Below, piece by piece: positions 27,301 to 38,636 of a DNA stretch of 64,000 nucleotides. Under the pieces are notes generated by a model. The model made no database searches and was not told the DNA's origin. It saw only the letters and a program-made list of their open reading frames with translations. The DNA lies in NCBI GenBank assembly GCA_034620365.1, contig JAQGEQ010000163.1:124001-188000 (forward strand), given 5' to 3'. The position numbers were made by a program, and so were the translations under genes. The stretch comes from Pegea sp. RAD2-039. Its lineage: Eukaryota; Chordata; Thaliacea; Salpida; Salpidae. Numbering within the stretch: position 1 is the first letter of the stretch; each line of letters opens with the position of its first letter.

Positions 27301-30300
27301 AAATTTATCACAAGTTTTCAATTTAATAATTATTTTGTTTTTTAGAAAATCTTCAGTAATTTTTCTGATCATCAAAACCTTTTTATAAGAAAATGTAGTT
27401 TTTAAGGTTTAGTTTGAAATTTTAAGATCTTATATAAGATAAAATTAAACAATTTTAAAGATTTTAATTAAAGGTATATTGCTGATTAAGAAAGTTTGTA
27501 AAAAGCCAAGCTTCAATGTAATTTTAACACTTTCAAAAAGTTCTAAATCTTTACAAAAATATGCTGAGCGATTTTAAGATAAAATTTCTATTTGAATTTT
27601 TGCTAAGAATTTAAGTAAGTTTGAATAATGCTAAATACATTTTTTTAATACTGTTGATTTATTAAATGTTAATAGTGGTATTTGAGAACAAGAAATAGAT
27701 TATTTTGGATAAACTGTTTACAAAACAAAGATAATTTAAAAATTTTATTGAAGAATTAAATAATTAAAAATATATTTCGAAATTTGTCTTGGCGAAAATT
27801 TCTGATTTAAAATAAATATAAAAACGTTAAGTTTACATTAAAGCTTTATTTGATCAATATAAAAGTCCTTAGACTACATAAAAACATATTAGTATAAATA
27901 TAAAGATATTTCTGATCACAATATTTGATTTGAAGCAAAACTTTTGTCAAAAAAATTAAATAAATTGAAATGATTGAAGTTCTACAATTGAAGCCAAACA
28001 TTTTCTATAATAATTGGGTCTAGACTTAATGCTTGAGTTGCTTGCTGTTTCGTAGCTAGTTTTTAATGTATAGCTAACATATTCATTTCAAAGATTTAAT
28101 CTTTATATGAAGATTTATAGAAATAATTTGATTTATTATTACCAATTTTTTATACAATAACTCTAACAGTGTATTTTGTAGAATTAATTAAAATGTTTTT
28201 ATGTTGTTATTTGCAAAAGAGCTTTATATCAGACATTTTTAAGTTATTTTTGATAAATATGATATCAAATATGACGTAAGTCTGCAGCTATGTGTTTTTT
28301 GTAATACAACAAAAGACAGGCTTTGATTTTTAGTGGCTTTCGCAGCTTCAAAATAAGTTTTCTCGAATATTTGATTTCAAACTTTTGGTTATTTATCGAG
28401 GTTTTATAGATTTGAATGTCAAAATATCAAATTAATCGATTCTGAAAAGAAAAAGTTTAAGTTTACTTCATAAATTCATCAACCAACAACTTATAGAAAG
28501 CTAAATGTTAGTAATTCCAAACTTGAATTATTAAATTAGTGATCCAATATACCAATATACTTCCTAAATAGATGTAGATATAAGCGATAAATCTTCATTA
28601 AAACTCACCACATGTTCCGTGACGTAATATGTTGATTTCAGTGGATTGAAGACAAGCATGTCTTTGCATATCACATTCACTACGATGAGATTGTTGATCT
28701 GAACCACATACAGGAGCAAAAGAAGTTGATTCACAGACGGAACATTTACATTCAGGTATAAAGTTCCCTGATTGATCAACTGTGATATCACATTCAGATC
28801 CAGGCAAACAGCTGACTCCTTCACATATCTTCCCTTTCTTATCTGAAAAATCGTCCAATCAAAATCAATTAAACGAATTTTTTGTGACAACTTTATAGAT
28901 TTGATTTTTTCTAAAAAATATTTCTATATTTTTAATGATTTGATTAATATGGAATTAAAAAGACAAAAAGACGAATAAATTGAAACGTTTTTGATGATAA
29001 AGATGTCTTTTGTCAGAAAGTTTACAAATGTTGTTTGAAAAGTAATAATTTCGATTTAGACATAAAATGCTGCAAAAAATTATTGAAGCAAATTCAGATG
29101 TAAAAATCTAAAAAAGTTTTGGATAAAATCAAAACATAAAGAATCAAATATTTTCAAAATATTCCAAATATTAATTTTATCACAAAAAAATTATAAATAA
29201 AAAATTAAAAAGAAAATATTTGAGATAATCTGAAATTCGGGAATTATTTTGATGCAAAAAGGAATTCTTCTATAATTTCACTTAGATACGCACATTGGGC
29301 ACAGGTACGGGCTGAATTGTTATAAGGTTTCACTTCAAAGAAACACCGCTTAAAAGCACTAGCTGTTACGCTTCAACAATTTGCTTCAAACATAAAGCAA
29401 ACTATAATAAGAACTCGTCTAGATGATAACAAACGTTAAAGATTTTTCAGCGATGAATACAATTTGTAACTTTGAAAATACTTTTAGGATTATTAAATTC
29501 AACTTTTTTAAATAATTAGAGACAAAATTTTGCATCATTTGAAATGTGAAGATGTGATGAAGATACAACTCTTGATGATGATGATAAATTGTTGATGTTT
29601 TAATTAAGTAGGTTAATTGTAAGATGATATAACTTGCAAGTTTTATATGTAATCATGTCAAGCTTAAGTATTAAAAACTAAAGTTAGTTTCAACCAGTCT
29701 AACCAATGTAAATATAAAGAATGTCAATCTTTTTATTCGTTATCAAAAGACGTTCTTTAGAAAATTGAATATTGAAGAAAGTCGGGTTTTCAGCAGAAAC
29801 ATTTTTGTGGTGAATTTTGATGTTAAATAAATTGTATTTGCAGAAGAAAGATAATATTAGTTTCTACATCGAGATAAAATTTATAATTTGTTAGAAACTG
29901 GTCAACAAAGGATAACTTTCAATGAATCTTTAAAATTGTATTCTTCAAATTTAGTTTAATCAAAACATCTAAGATATTTGCTAACTACTAGACGGGTTAC
30001 TCTTTAAATTCATGAAGTTAGCGGCTGGTAGAGTGTGAACAATTTGTCGGTTTTTAGATTAAATACTTTCAAAGTTTCTTTCAGTAAGTTGTTAACAACA
30101 AAGTTACAAACCACAAAACTTGTTGTCGACAATTTCAATTTGTCGTTGACGTTTACATTGATCTTCAAGTAAACGAAATACATTCGAATATATAACTCCA
30201 TTTGATCCACAAACAATCGACATCTGTTCACTTTCACCAACTTCTAGTACCTGATTGTATATTTTGGGGCAAACACAGGTTGGTGAACCTTGAACAACTT

Positions 30301-33300
30301 CACATTTTGCTTTATATGCACATAAAATGTTCGAACAAGGATCTGCTTCAGAAAACTTTTGTTATTTAACATAAATATTTACAATCGAACATTTTGAAGT
30401 ACAAATATTTAGTTGTCGATATTTTGTAAATTTTAAAATTCAGTTTTTACAAATTACAAGAAGAATTAATTAGAATTACGAGGTTGCAAATAAACAAAAG
30501 AAAATTGTTTCTAAATTTACCTTTAGGCTCAATCTTTCGTAGCTTTATCAGCTTACCTGAAAAATAAAAGTTATTTGAAGATTATAAAACTTGAAAACTT
30601 TGTACGAAAGTCAATGATAAAATATTAGAATTTAAAAAAGTGAATCAAAAACTGAAACAAACGAAGAAATTATTTCTAAAAAATTCTCATTTTTAACAAA
30701 TAAATATTATTCATGTTTAAGAGATTATTTCGATTTTAATGTTTATCTTAAAATCAAACTTCGACCAGATTGTTTTCAAACTTTGAATTAAAGGATAAAT
30801 TTTATTCTAAACGAAAAGATTTTTCTATTTTTGAAATGTTTTTTTTAATATCTCCAAAAATAAATCTTAAAGTTTAACATCAAATTGAAACTTCAAATTA
30901 TTTGTTGAAGTAACAAAAACTCAAATTTTTAATTTAAATAAAATCATTTGTAATTTGCAGCGTGAAATTAGAATTAAAAAGTAACAAAAATGTTTTCCTA
31001 ACAATTTTGATATTTATGTCAACATCTCAATACACAAAATCTTCAAACTAATCTTGAAAATGTGAAGAATGAATTTTGCTTCAGTGAAATCTTGAAGAAT
31101 CTGATCTGTAGTTTCCGGTCTATCTGTGTTCGTCATTCAAACTTTTTCAACTTTTTAATAAAGTAGAACAACCTCATCATGCCCAACGGCAGAAAAATGA
31201 CTTTTTTCAAATTTATAAAAACGATGTATCCATATGATAAAATTTCTGACAAAATATTCGTGTTTTAGATTGATAGTTTTTCTCGATTATTCCTAAACGT
31301 CTAACTAGATACTATCTTAGTCATTAAATTGTTGCTCACTAAAGCCTAGGTTTTGTGGAGAAAGATTTTTGTATTCAAATAGTTTTAAAATTAATTATTA
31401 TAAATGTAGTTACAACTTAAAGCACAGATTTTCTTTACAATGCAGTTATCAAATGTATTTCCTTGGATAAGTAAATTAATAATTATCTAATTATTGAAAT
31501 AAATAAATAATATCTTCAAATAATTCTTGATATATTTATCTACTTTACTTTATAATGTCCTAAAAGTTTGTTTTGATAAACGAGCGAAAAACAGTTTCAC
31601 AAACTTTTGACAAAATAACCTCTCAGATATTTTAAACAAATGAATTAGTAATGACAATTAAAGAACTTGTCTACACTATTTATAAATTTTTCATTCATCA
31701 GTTTAAATCAGTTTAAGTATGCTGACTTTATGTCATTAAAAATTCTTAATATCAATATGTAACTGATTTTGAAAATCATCTAAAAAATATTTGAAATCTT
31801 TCTAGAAAGTAAATGACTTTGATGTTTGTAAAGTAGTCATAAAAGGTTGTTAAACTTAAAAGACTGGAAAATTAAACAAATGATAAAGGTACTATTAAAA
31901 ATATTTTCAAATGGTTTGCATTTTATATTCATTTATTATTATCTGAGTAACATAACTTAAATTACACAAAGATTTATATCTAAAGCTAATTTAAACAATT
32001 TAGAATTTTCAGCAAAGTTATTTTTTCTTTTGATAACAATCTTTTTAAAGTTTTTTAAATTTCTGCTTTTTATTCAATCGATTTTTTTTATGAATAATTC
32101 TTTTGAAATATAAAAGTGAAAACCACTAAGCTTTAAAAGTAGAATGAGAAAAGGAAGACTTATTTGGAAAATTCGGTCATTTTAAAGAAGTTGTAATCGT
32201 TTTTAAAAGATTGAATTTTCGACAATTGGTAATTAAAGATATCAAAGTTATCATCATTTTGTAATTAGCTGAAGATATCTTGATTAGGTCATTAAAAGAT
32301 TTGATTAATTTTACTTCAGATCTAACTTAATATAGACTTTGATAAAATCAGTTATATAGGTAAGTTTAAATTTAAAAAGTTTTTTATTTTATTTGATATT
32401 ACTTGAAATACAAGTTTAGTGTTTATCAGATTTATTAACCACAAATTTCTCAACAGTTTTCTTCATTAAAGTGTTATAGATTTTTTACTTTAATAAAAAA
32501 CATATAAACGTTAATAAGTAAATTTTCATCAAAAATACTTTGATGTCTTTCAATTTTTATATAAACAAATACTTCATATAAAAATATATCTTCATTTAAC
32601 TTTATATCAAAACATATTTCTTCAATATTTTCTGTAATTATTTAAATATAATTTCTTTTTGATTGACAAAATGTTATTGTCTCATTTCATATAAGGCTTT
32701 TGTATAACTGACATCAACATAGAAAATCGAATTAAATTCAAACACAACAGTGTGCAACTTTCATATTTACTTCTACCCAGTTTGATGAATAATAAGTTGG
32801 CAACTTTCTACTTTGTTTGCTTTCAAGCTAGATGAAAGAAATTTGAAAACAAAATACCTAATTATAATAATATATAAAACATTTAACTTTCAAAAATAAT
32901 ATTTAAAAACTAGATAATTAATTATTTTAATAACCTTTTAGTTCAGCTAAAAAACTTTTATAAGTTTTTTTACAATCATTACTGATGAAAAAGTAAAACT
33001 TACAAATGTTTTGAAATCATTCATAACATTATTTTTGGAGTGAATTTTTAGTAAATAACTTTTATGGTCTTAGTCAAAATCTTGAACAAAATAATAACTG
33101 AATTGTATTTCAAAAAGAAAAATGAAATTTATGAAAAGTTGTAATTAGTAAGAAATAAAATTTTGTGGAATTCAGAGATATATTTTGCAATTATTAAAAA
33201 TATTCTACAAACTGAAAATTTATCTCAATAAATCAGTTCAACTGAAACTGTAATTTCACCTCTGAAGCTTTTAAATTCTACAAATATTAGTTTTTGTGAA

Positions 33301-36300
33301 TGTTACACCAGCAGCTACGTTTCAGAGACATTTTTCAAATTAGTTCAACTTTTAAAGTATTTATCTAAAAGCTTTTTAATCAGAGTATTTAGATATCAAT
33401 TACTTAAATTAGTCATTTCTCATTTTACAAACTAATTAATCATACAAAGGTAGTTTTCATTACTTATTTCAATTGCTTCATTTTCTTACATGAGTAGAAA
33501 TATAAAAACGTGACCGCTGTGGTAACTTTCAAATCTTCCTACAAAACCATATTTTGTTCTTTCAAGAAGTTTAAAAAGTTGTAGAATTCTACTTTCTGAT
33601 TTGAAGGAATAATTTTTATTATTTTTTTGTTGAACTAACATAAGTTTCGTAAATTCAATAAGTTTGTTGTTTAATTATACAAACAAATGAAAAAACATCA
33701 TTTTATATATTTATTGGTAAATATTTATTTTATATTATATATTTTATTTGTTTATCTGCATTTAAAACTAAATTATAAAGAGTAAAATCTTATGAAGGTT
33801 TGTCTTAGAAAAAATACTAAAAGTATTTTAATTAAACAAATATTGAATCCTCAAAAGTTATTTTAACAAAAACCTTCTGCTATAAAATCATTAAAAAATA
33901 TTTAATTTGAAAATAAATCAAACTAAAAATGTGTTTCAATGTCACTTTATAAGAATGACTGAGTGAAGAATATTAACAAACTAGTTTTAATAACCAAGTA
34001 AAAATGAAATAAAGTAATATAAAACTCAAATTGACTTTTAAAACTGTCAGCACATATTGCAAAGTAATTAGATCTGTTTGAGTCAAAACGATCTTTAATA
34101 TAAAGATTGAATTGCCTTCATTGCTCTATTTATATAATCTTTTATAAAATATTAAAATATTTTTCAATGAAACTTATTGTCGATCATCAAATAATTACCT
34201 TTATGTCAAATCAACTGCTTCAAGTCAACAGCTTGTTTAATGAAATAAAATTATTTTAAACCAAGGAATTTCAGTTATTCATTTTACAATTCAAATTTAT
34301 TAAATAGAATTTCTGTAAATTTTACTTGAAACATTTAAATGTGTTTACAATATCGTATTTCTTTTATCAATTTCAAAACTTCTTTAATAAAAATCACCAA
34401 AGATAACTGAAACTAATTGTCATCTTCTATCTAAATATTACTTTCAGATAAATTATCTTTTAAAAAGTGGTCTTCTAATTCTATGTTTAACTTCACTAAG
34501 ATCTCATATCAAACCTTTTAAAGAGATCTTCACCATCACTCTGATATACTAATTGAAGCAAACGTTGAGTCATCTACGTCTTCTGATGGTAATTATTTTG
34601 TTAATTGACGATTACTTTTCCCAAACCTCCCGTTAATTAAACGAAATCACAATAAGTACACCACAGTATCACAGAAGTTGTGTCTCGTAGATAGATTCAT
34701 ATTTTAATTTTATTTATTTTCAAATTTTCTCAAAAATTGTTATTTTATCGATTTTCAACAGAAACTGATATTTGAATGACATTCTGTAAACTCATATTTA
34801 TTTAATTTGAAGTTATTTATAAAACATGAGATAATTTGATAATGAATCTCACAGTAAATAGTTTACGTGTTTTAATTTGTAATCAATAATCAAGTTAATT
34901 TTCTTAACTGAGTTTTGATTTGATTAAATCAACTTTAATTAGAACTTTTGAGAAAAACTTCTAGTTGGTTATTCATTTGTAAACTTTTTCAAGTTAATAA
35001 TTTGAAAATTTCACGCAAATTTGTAAACACAAAAAATTTTAAAGAACTTTTGGAGTTTGTAGAGATTCAGATGAAGATCAGAAAAAGTTTTGAAAATTCA
35101 TTCATTCGATTCGAAATTTTATTTGTGATTTTTTAATCAATGTTGAATTTACTTCAAACTTTTATTTAAATACAATTTAGGATGTAATTTACAACCATCT
35201 ATGAAAATGAAATCTGAACTTTTGTGATTCATCAGTAAATGTTTATTTATAATTGATTTGAAAATAAGCTGATGTTAACTTTTCCTTTATAGCTGTGAGC
35301 TCTGAATTCTTGTTTTAAATGATCACTGTAGACTTGTACTTAGCACAGTTACTTCTTGTCAGTAGTTATTTGCTTTTGTACTATAACCTGTCGACAAATA
35401 AATCACAAACAAGTACTCTTTTCAAAATACTTATTTCCAGTTTGTTATTGTTATTTCTTAACAACGTTTCGCGATTTTTGTTGGCAATTGAACAGAATAC
35501 TTTGATTTTGTTCAATAACCTGGGTGTAAACTACTCAATTGTAACTTTTTTAGTGGAAATAAGTAGATCGTTTCAATCTCTCTCAGAGTTTCATAACAAA
35601 ACATTTTGTTTCAATCACTTCAATATCGTCGATAAATTTTTATTTAAAACTTCTAACTTTTTTAACAAATGAAATCAACCATTCCATCACTTTATTTATT
35701 TATTGGGTTTAACCCTTATTTATATGATGCATTTGATTCGTGTTTATTTGATTCAAACACATATTTAGATGAGAATTATATTTCACAATCTGTTGTATAC
35801 CACGTGTTGAAATCATTCAAGCATAACGACAAGAATTTATAATTCTAATTTGAAGCTGAAATACTTTTGATTCGGATAACATCAGTAGTGAATACACTTT
35901 TATACATTTTATGAGCTTAAAACACAAACTTTACAATGTATTTACTCAATTTTCCTAGAAAAAGTGTTTTTCAAGTTGTTGCAGTAAAACTATAAATGAA
36001 TCAAACCAAGAATCAAGTTTTTGTTCCAAAAAACTCACTTGTTAATGAGATAAAGATATTTTAGAGACTTACAAATATGTTGCATAGTTTAGTGATGAGT
36101 CAAACACAACATAAAAGGAAGATGAAGATCAAATGAAATTGAGAAGTTTTTACTAAATAATCTTACAATTAGCAAAGAAAAAATCTCTTCAACAAAACAT
36201 TTGATGATATTTGCAACAAAAGTTAACTTTGAAGTAGATGCTACATCTTTAGTGTCTCTTTCGTTTTAATGAAGCAATCTTTCAAAGGATTTTTATAAAT

Positions 36301-38636
36301 CACTTTTTAAAGTGGATTTGAAATTTTTTTGACAAATTTTTACGTCAGTGAAGTTACTAGCAGAAAAGACATGGAAATGTTACAAGCAAATCAATATCAA
36401 TAAATAATTAAGTAAGACTGTGTTAATAAAAGACAGTATTTGAACCATACAACTTTTAATTCAGTATTTATACTTCAACAAGTTGACTAACTTATCTTCG
36501 TCTTGTTATTAGCCTCCAAAAAAGTTTATAAATCCTAAAAACATCTTTCTCAATCAAATATAAGTATCTCTCGATATAGAAATATGAATGATTTAAATAA
36601 CTAAATGATTAAAGATAAGAATTATTTAACGATTGTATCTTGTAGAAATCTTATCAAATAGAGATAAATAAATCATATTTCAGTTTGCAAATTTCAAATA
36701 CATTTACAGTTAAGTAATAAAAACTTTATTTTTTCTACTGAATGTTGAAAGTAATATCTGAAACTTCTGAATCAAATTTCTTAACTTTATATGAAGAACC
36801 TAAAACTCAATTTTTCATATTCAAAAAAAAATATATTAAAAGCTTCAAACTAATTTAGAAAATAAAAACCTTTCTAAAAACTTTTGTAAAAACTTTTGTA
36901 AAAATCTGTTAATATTTAAAGTTTTTTTTGTCAGTTTCAAATTTTTTTACTTAAAAATTGAAATTAATTTCATTTTCAATAAAACTCTAAAAAGTTTATA
37001 TTTTTTTTCATAAAATTCTTTTTCTTCTATTTTGGTTTCTATTTGAAAGAATGAAAAAGTTTTGATGAAAATGGTTTGTCACAGCAAAAAGATAACATCT
37101 TATGTTGTCAGCATGAAATTAGAAGCAACAAAAAAACTTTGAAATAATTTTCCGGTAAAGTTCTCGACTTGTTGCTCCGGAAACCGAGTCACCGAACGCG
37201 ACACGAAAAAAATAAGCGACTGAAGTTTGTAGCAAAAAGCTGAGAGAAGTTTTTTACACAAACACTGGTGCTAATACAGGTAGTGTGAAGTAGTTCAAAG
37301 ACACGTGTTGAACAGAAAACCATTTTCACGAAATTAAACAAACTGAAGAAAATGATTCATTCATTTTTACTTAAATAAATTAATAAAAAAACATTTTGAA
37401 TTATCAAAAAATTTTTAAAGATTTTTGGAGCTTTGCCTTTTAAAATCTTATTTCTTATTTGGGTTACACAGAAATTGAAGTGGATATTTTCTTAGTAGCT
37501 CATAAGACTCAGCAAACCACACCTTTTCTTTCTGCTGTCACAACACAATATATTCCAACTTTTTGCACTGAATAAACGTCACGTCTCATTAACTTCAATT
37601 TTGGAAAATATAAGAATTTTTTCTTCCCACCATTTTATCAACAAAATTAAAAGAATTCTTCGAATCAAAAACTTCTCGAACGTCTTCAACAGTGTAAATC
37701 TTACATAAGAACAACTTACCATTTATAGCTGCTTCTGTATCTTCTATATTTTGAAGAGTGATATGTAACACAGATGCTACAAGTACAAGTCGATTACGAA
37801 CTCTTTTTAAAAAGAAAATTTTTGTATCTTGAACTTTCACCTGATGAAGAAATAAATCTTCAAAATTGTTCAGATTTTACAAAAATTTGAACAAAAAACG
37901 AAAATTACTTTTAATTGAAACGCTTTCTCATATATTCAAGAAATATTTTTTGTCAACTTACTTTGGCGTTGCAATAGAGTTTGTTTCCTAACCCAAAAAT
38001 ATCTATATATGTATTTGTTGTCACAAATTCTCCAGAAGCTAAATCCTTTATCAAATCAGCACCTTTTAAAACCCTCCAAATCTTTGAAAATATAAATTTA
38101 AAGATATTTCAACTCAAATCTAGCTTTTATAAGTTAAGAAGACTAAATCTAAATATTTTCAGTTTATTACTGAAAGATTAAATTCGATTTCAAAATATTC
38201 AACGATTATTTATCTTTTCAAAGATGAACGTGTTCTTTAGATCAGAAGAAATATAAAATCATCAAAAAGTAAACAACTAATAAAAAAAAATTCAAAATGT
38301 AGACAGAGAGTTATCAGAAATGTGAAGACCACCTACCTGTACTCGACACTTATATGAACTTGCACGCATTATGTCGCAGTCTTTAGCAGTTCCAGTCAAG
38401 ACCACGGAACTCAATTCATTCTTTTCTTGCAAAGAACTCTTAGTACAGTTTTTTTGCTCACTTGTAATGTTTAACATGAATGCCCGTTTTGAACGATGTA
38501 CTGACGGCTCATTATTTATTGTATATCTTCCATAAGAGTTTTCAGAAAATAAAACAAAAACCAGAATAACTAGAACAATTAATTCTTTAATTTTAGGTAT
38601 CCAGTAATGCGATGTTGGGAGCATATATCTTTTCAT
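10924..38636 (-). CDS. AGRN: Agrin, basement-membrane heparan-sulfate proteoglycan (40 coding exons)
   Basis: Agrin organises basement membranes and, through its C-terminal LG domains, acetylcholine receptors at neuromuscular synapses via LRP4/MuSK and dystroglycan. Forty exons joined at GT-AG sites keep phase throughout and give 1,774 residues. Domain order is N-terminal hydrophobic segment (about 19-36), agrin N-terminal OB-like region (75-193), FS1-3 (193-430), SEA-like insert (430-558), FS4-7 (558-864), two laminin-EGF (865-967), Ser-Gly linker, SEA (1001-1115), LG1 (1124-1294), two EGF, LG2 (1385-1525), EGF, LG3 (1588-1774). The N-terminal motif VVLTGTAKDC and the EGF-LG order are diagnostic of agrin rather than perlecan. 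It is shorter than vertebrate agrin (about 2,000 residues): FS9 and the first EGF were not found. No NtA laminin-binding domain was seen, so it resembles the transmembrane-type N terminus. Details are in the block entries. Confidence 0.93.
12497..12680 (-). other. AGRN: Agrin coding exon 36: EGF module between LG2 and LG3
   Basis: This exon enters in phase 0 and leaves in phase 1. It finishes LG2 (from LEMNDKDFIWPHI) and encodes one EGF module with six cysteines (CETNPCFNGAIC through CQCPSGYSGIYC), matching the EGF between LG2 and LG3 of agrins. Confidence 0.9.
12731..13823 (-). other. AGRN: Agrin coding exons 32-35: LG2 domain
   Basis: Exons are 13707-13823, 13520-13607, 13149-13260 and 12731-12838. 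They encode the second laminin-G domain. Recognisable pieces are FSGKSFIKLEY, GTLLFEK, the LNQWHNIRISL strand typical of LG folds, and LFYFGLKPKN before GFEGTLQR. LG1-LG2 of agrin bind alpha-dystroglycan and heparin in vertebrates. Exon 33 leaves in phase 2 and exon 34 in phase 0, all consistent. Confidence 0.87.
13877..14256 (-). other. AGRN: Agrin coding exons 30-31: two EGF modules
   Basis: Exons are 14135-14256 and 13877-14023. They encode ECGDSPCNPNPCLNAANC... and EKSTNLKNPCLPNPC..., the paired EGF modules between LG1 and LG2. The ECGDxPCxPNPC start closely matches the agrin EGF2 signature. Confidence 0.92.
14390..17524 (-). other. AGRN: Agrin coding exons 26-29: LG1 domain
   Basis: Exons are 17344-17524, 16450-16558, 16010-16116 and 14390-14506. 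The first laminin-G domain opens with PQFGGTSFLRFDQ, continues with GLLLYLGSDENNNFLSV and YQAGGGRFSLRS, has FGALSVFIGGVND, and closes with GLTGCIQSFVIFK. Exon 28 begins with an unusual basic run, VDNRRKRRGTAPSG, which could bind heparin or be a proprotein-convertase site. The intron between exons 27 and 28 contains a GC-rich 16-bp minisatellite. Confidence 0.88.
16185..16248. repeat. GC-rich 16-bp minisatellite in an agrin intron
   Basis: Four units of GAAGCAGGTCGCGATT stand in tandem. The first has CACGATC and the last GCGGTT variants. CCCGTGGCCCGTGGTC lies immediately before it. Its GC and CpG content is far above the surrounding AT-rich intron, which suggests local expansion of a foreign or recent segment. 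Confidence 0.85.
17680..17703 (-). other. AGRN: Agrin coding exon 25: 24-nt symmetric microexon
   Basis: A 24-nt segment is bounded by TTGTAG| and GAAG|GTTCGT and carries phase 1 on both sides, adding eight residues (about GQPSSFAE) between SEA and LG1. Because it is symmetric it could be skipped without breaking the frame. It sits where vertebrate agrin is cut by neurotrypsin (alpha site), so inclusion could change linker cleavage; that is inference. Confidence 0.6.
19989..20668 (-). other. AGRN: Agrin coding exons 23-24: SEA domain
   Basis: Exons are 20547-20668 and 19989-20211. The order is a strand (MIGYITVYVD), a helix (KKQIKNLNGIFKQNIDDLV), YGKVINISIKNF, IRALFQIEVFDDL and a final helix, the alpha/beta pattern of SEA domains at the position expected in agrin, after the laminin-EGF pair. 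The autoproteolytic GSVVV motif typical of mucin SEA is not apparent. Confidence 0.8.
20794..21098 (-). other. AGRN: Agrin coding exons 21-22: acidic Ser-Gly linker
   Basis: Exons are 21037-21098 and 20794-20830 (37 nt). They encode a short acidic linker ending DGEGSGQISGSGSP. Acidic residues next to several Ser-Gly pairs are the usual context for heparan-sulfate attachment, so this is the likely glycosaminoglycan site of the protein. It replaces the longer Ser/Thr-rich linker of vertebrate agrin. Confidence 0.78.
22357..22720 (-). other. AGRN: Agrin coding exons 19-20: two laminin-type EGF modules
   Basis: Exons are 22556-22720 and 22357-22500, both phase 1 to 1. Each encodes one laminin-EGF module. 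The first has CDCYTAGSLRCDPDTNEC, GGKLCDRCIPGFWNF and a final Cys; the second has CKCNPNGSIRKDC and GDKCDRC. The second is missing the usual aromatic GFYG segment. These match the LE pair of agrin. Confidence 0.92.
23181..23220 (+). mobile_element. 3' fragment of a SINE-like element in an agrin intron
   Basis: GAGGTGCTCTCTTCAGGCAC and the following CCTCCTTTGCGTTTATTGTA match the 3' part of the elements at 51883-52045 and (inverted) 59561-59622. The core contains an inverted pair, GGTGC and GCACC, that can form a small stem-loop. No tRNA-like head is visible upstream, so this copy looks truncated. Confidence 0.72.
23283..25330 (-). other. AGRN: Agrin coding exons 12-18: FS4 to FS7
   Basis: Exons are 25079-25330, 24851-24998, 24414-24487, 24162-24247, 23986-24115, 23664-23763 and 23283-23410. 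FS4 (exon 12) is aberrant: CTNGARCEVIRSDLGE opens it but the Kazal VCGSD motif is absent, replaced by YTFGCKKAHDGKRND and a longer tail. FS5 (exons 13-14) has YTPVCADNGETF and SNCELKRYNC. FS6 (15-16) has CEGMECSFHGKC, YVCASNGMEF and NECEMKKFAC. FS7 (17-18) has CEECLYGQSCDYDGNC and VCGSDKQTYESVC. Each of the last three is split inside the Kazal part. Confidence 0.86.
25380..26053 (-). other. AGRN: Agrin coding exons 9-11: additional SEA-like module among FS domains
   Basis: Exons are 25938-26053, 25648-25736 and 25380-25558, entering and leaving in phase 1 as a unit. About 128 residues separate FS3 from FS4. After two cysteines (CPGNC) comes a helix-like FDEFVKQTENKINQAI, then YKMENFHFYERRESSVVLLF and VMVSTSN strands, then ERFLWVFNKLF and IFINIAKDANVDLVHLE. 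The helix-strand order and the SSVVLLF strand resemble a SEA fold. I know of no SEA at this place in vertebrate agrin. Alternatively it is an unrelated lineage-specific insert. Confidence 0.6.
26943..30342 (-). other. AGRN: Agrin coding exons 5-8: FS1 to FS3
   Basis: Exons are 30112-30342, 28609-28842, 27067-27247 and 26943-27007. FS1 has DPCSNILCAYKAKCEVV and IVCGSNGVIYSNVF. FS2 has CEGVSCLPGSECD, FAPVCGSDQQSH and SECDMQRHAC. FS3 (exons 7-8) has VCGSDGKSYDSVC. FS1 and FS2 are single phase 1-1 exons. Follistatin-Kazal modules in agrin are thought to inhibit proteases and carry glycans. Confidence 0.92.
30521..30556 (-). other. AGRN: Agrin coding exon 4: 36-nt symmetric microexon
   Basis: Between acceptor TTTTTCAG| and donor AAAG|GTAAAT lie 36 nt, phase 1 on both sides, encoding a basic stretch (about KLIKLRKIEPK). 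It links the OB-like N-terminal region to FS1. Being symmetric, it could be alternatively spliced. Confidence 0.7.
30557..37719. other. Agrin intron 3 (7.2 kb), no recognised exon
   Basis: This is the longest intron of the gene, between the N-terminal region and FS1. I see no further Kazal exon here, although the phase-1 junctions would allow one. A hydrophobic plus-strand open frame at 35319-35672 is discussed separately. A short GC-richer block at about 37140-37330 differs from its surroundings but matches nothing I know. Confidence 0.55.
37720..38636 (-). other. AGRN: Agrin coding exons 1-3: membrane anchor, furin-like site and agrin N-terminal region
   Basis: Exons are 38337-38636, 37962-38081 and 37720-37840. 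The ATG at 38636 is followed by a polar stretch and a hydrophobic segment (IKELIVLVILVFVLF, about residues 17-30) that could be a type II anchor or a signal peptide. HRSKR at 47-51 fits a furin consensus. Residues from about 75 (SSVVLTGTAKDC, KCRVQIWRVLKGADL, VQDTKIFFLKR, LHITLQNIED) match the OB-like region just before the first FS domain of vertebrate agrin. No NtA domain precedes it, so this is the transmembrane-agrin arrangement; a second promoter with NtA was not seen upstream. Confidence 0.88.
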
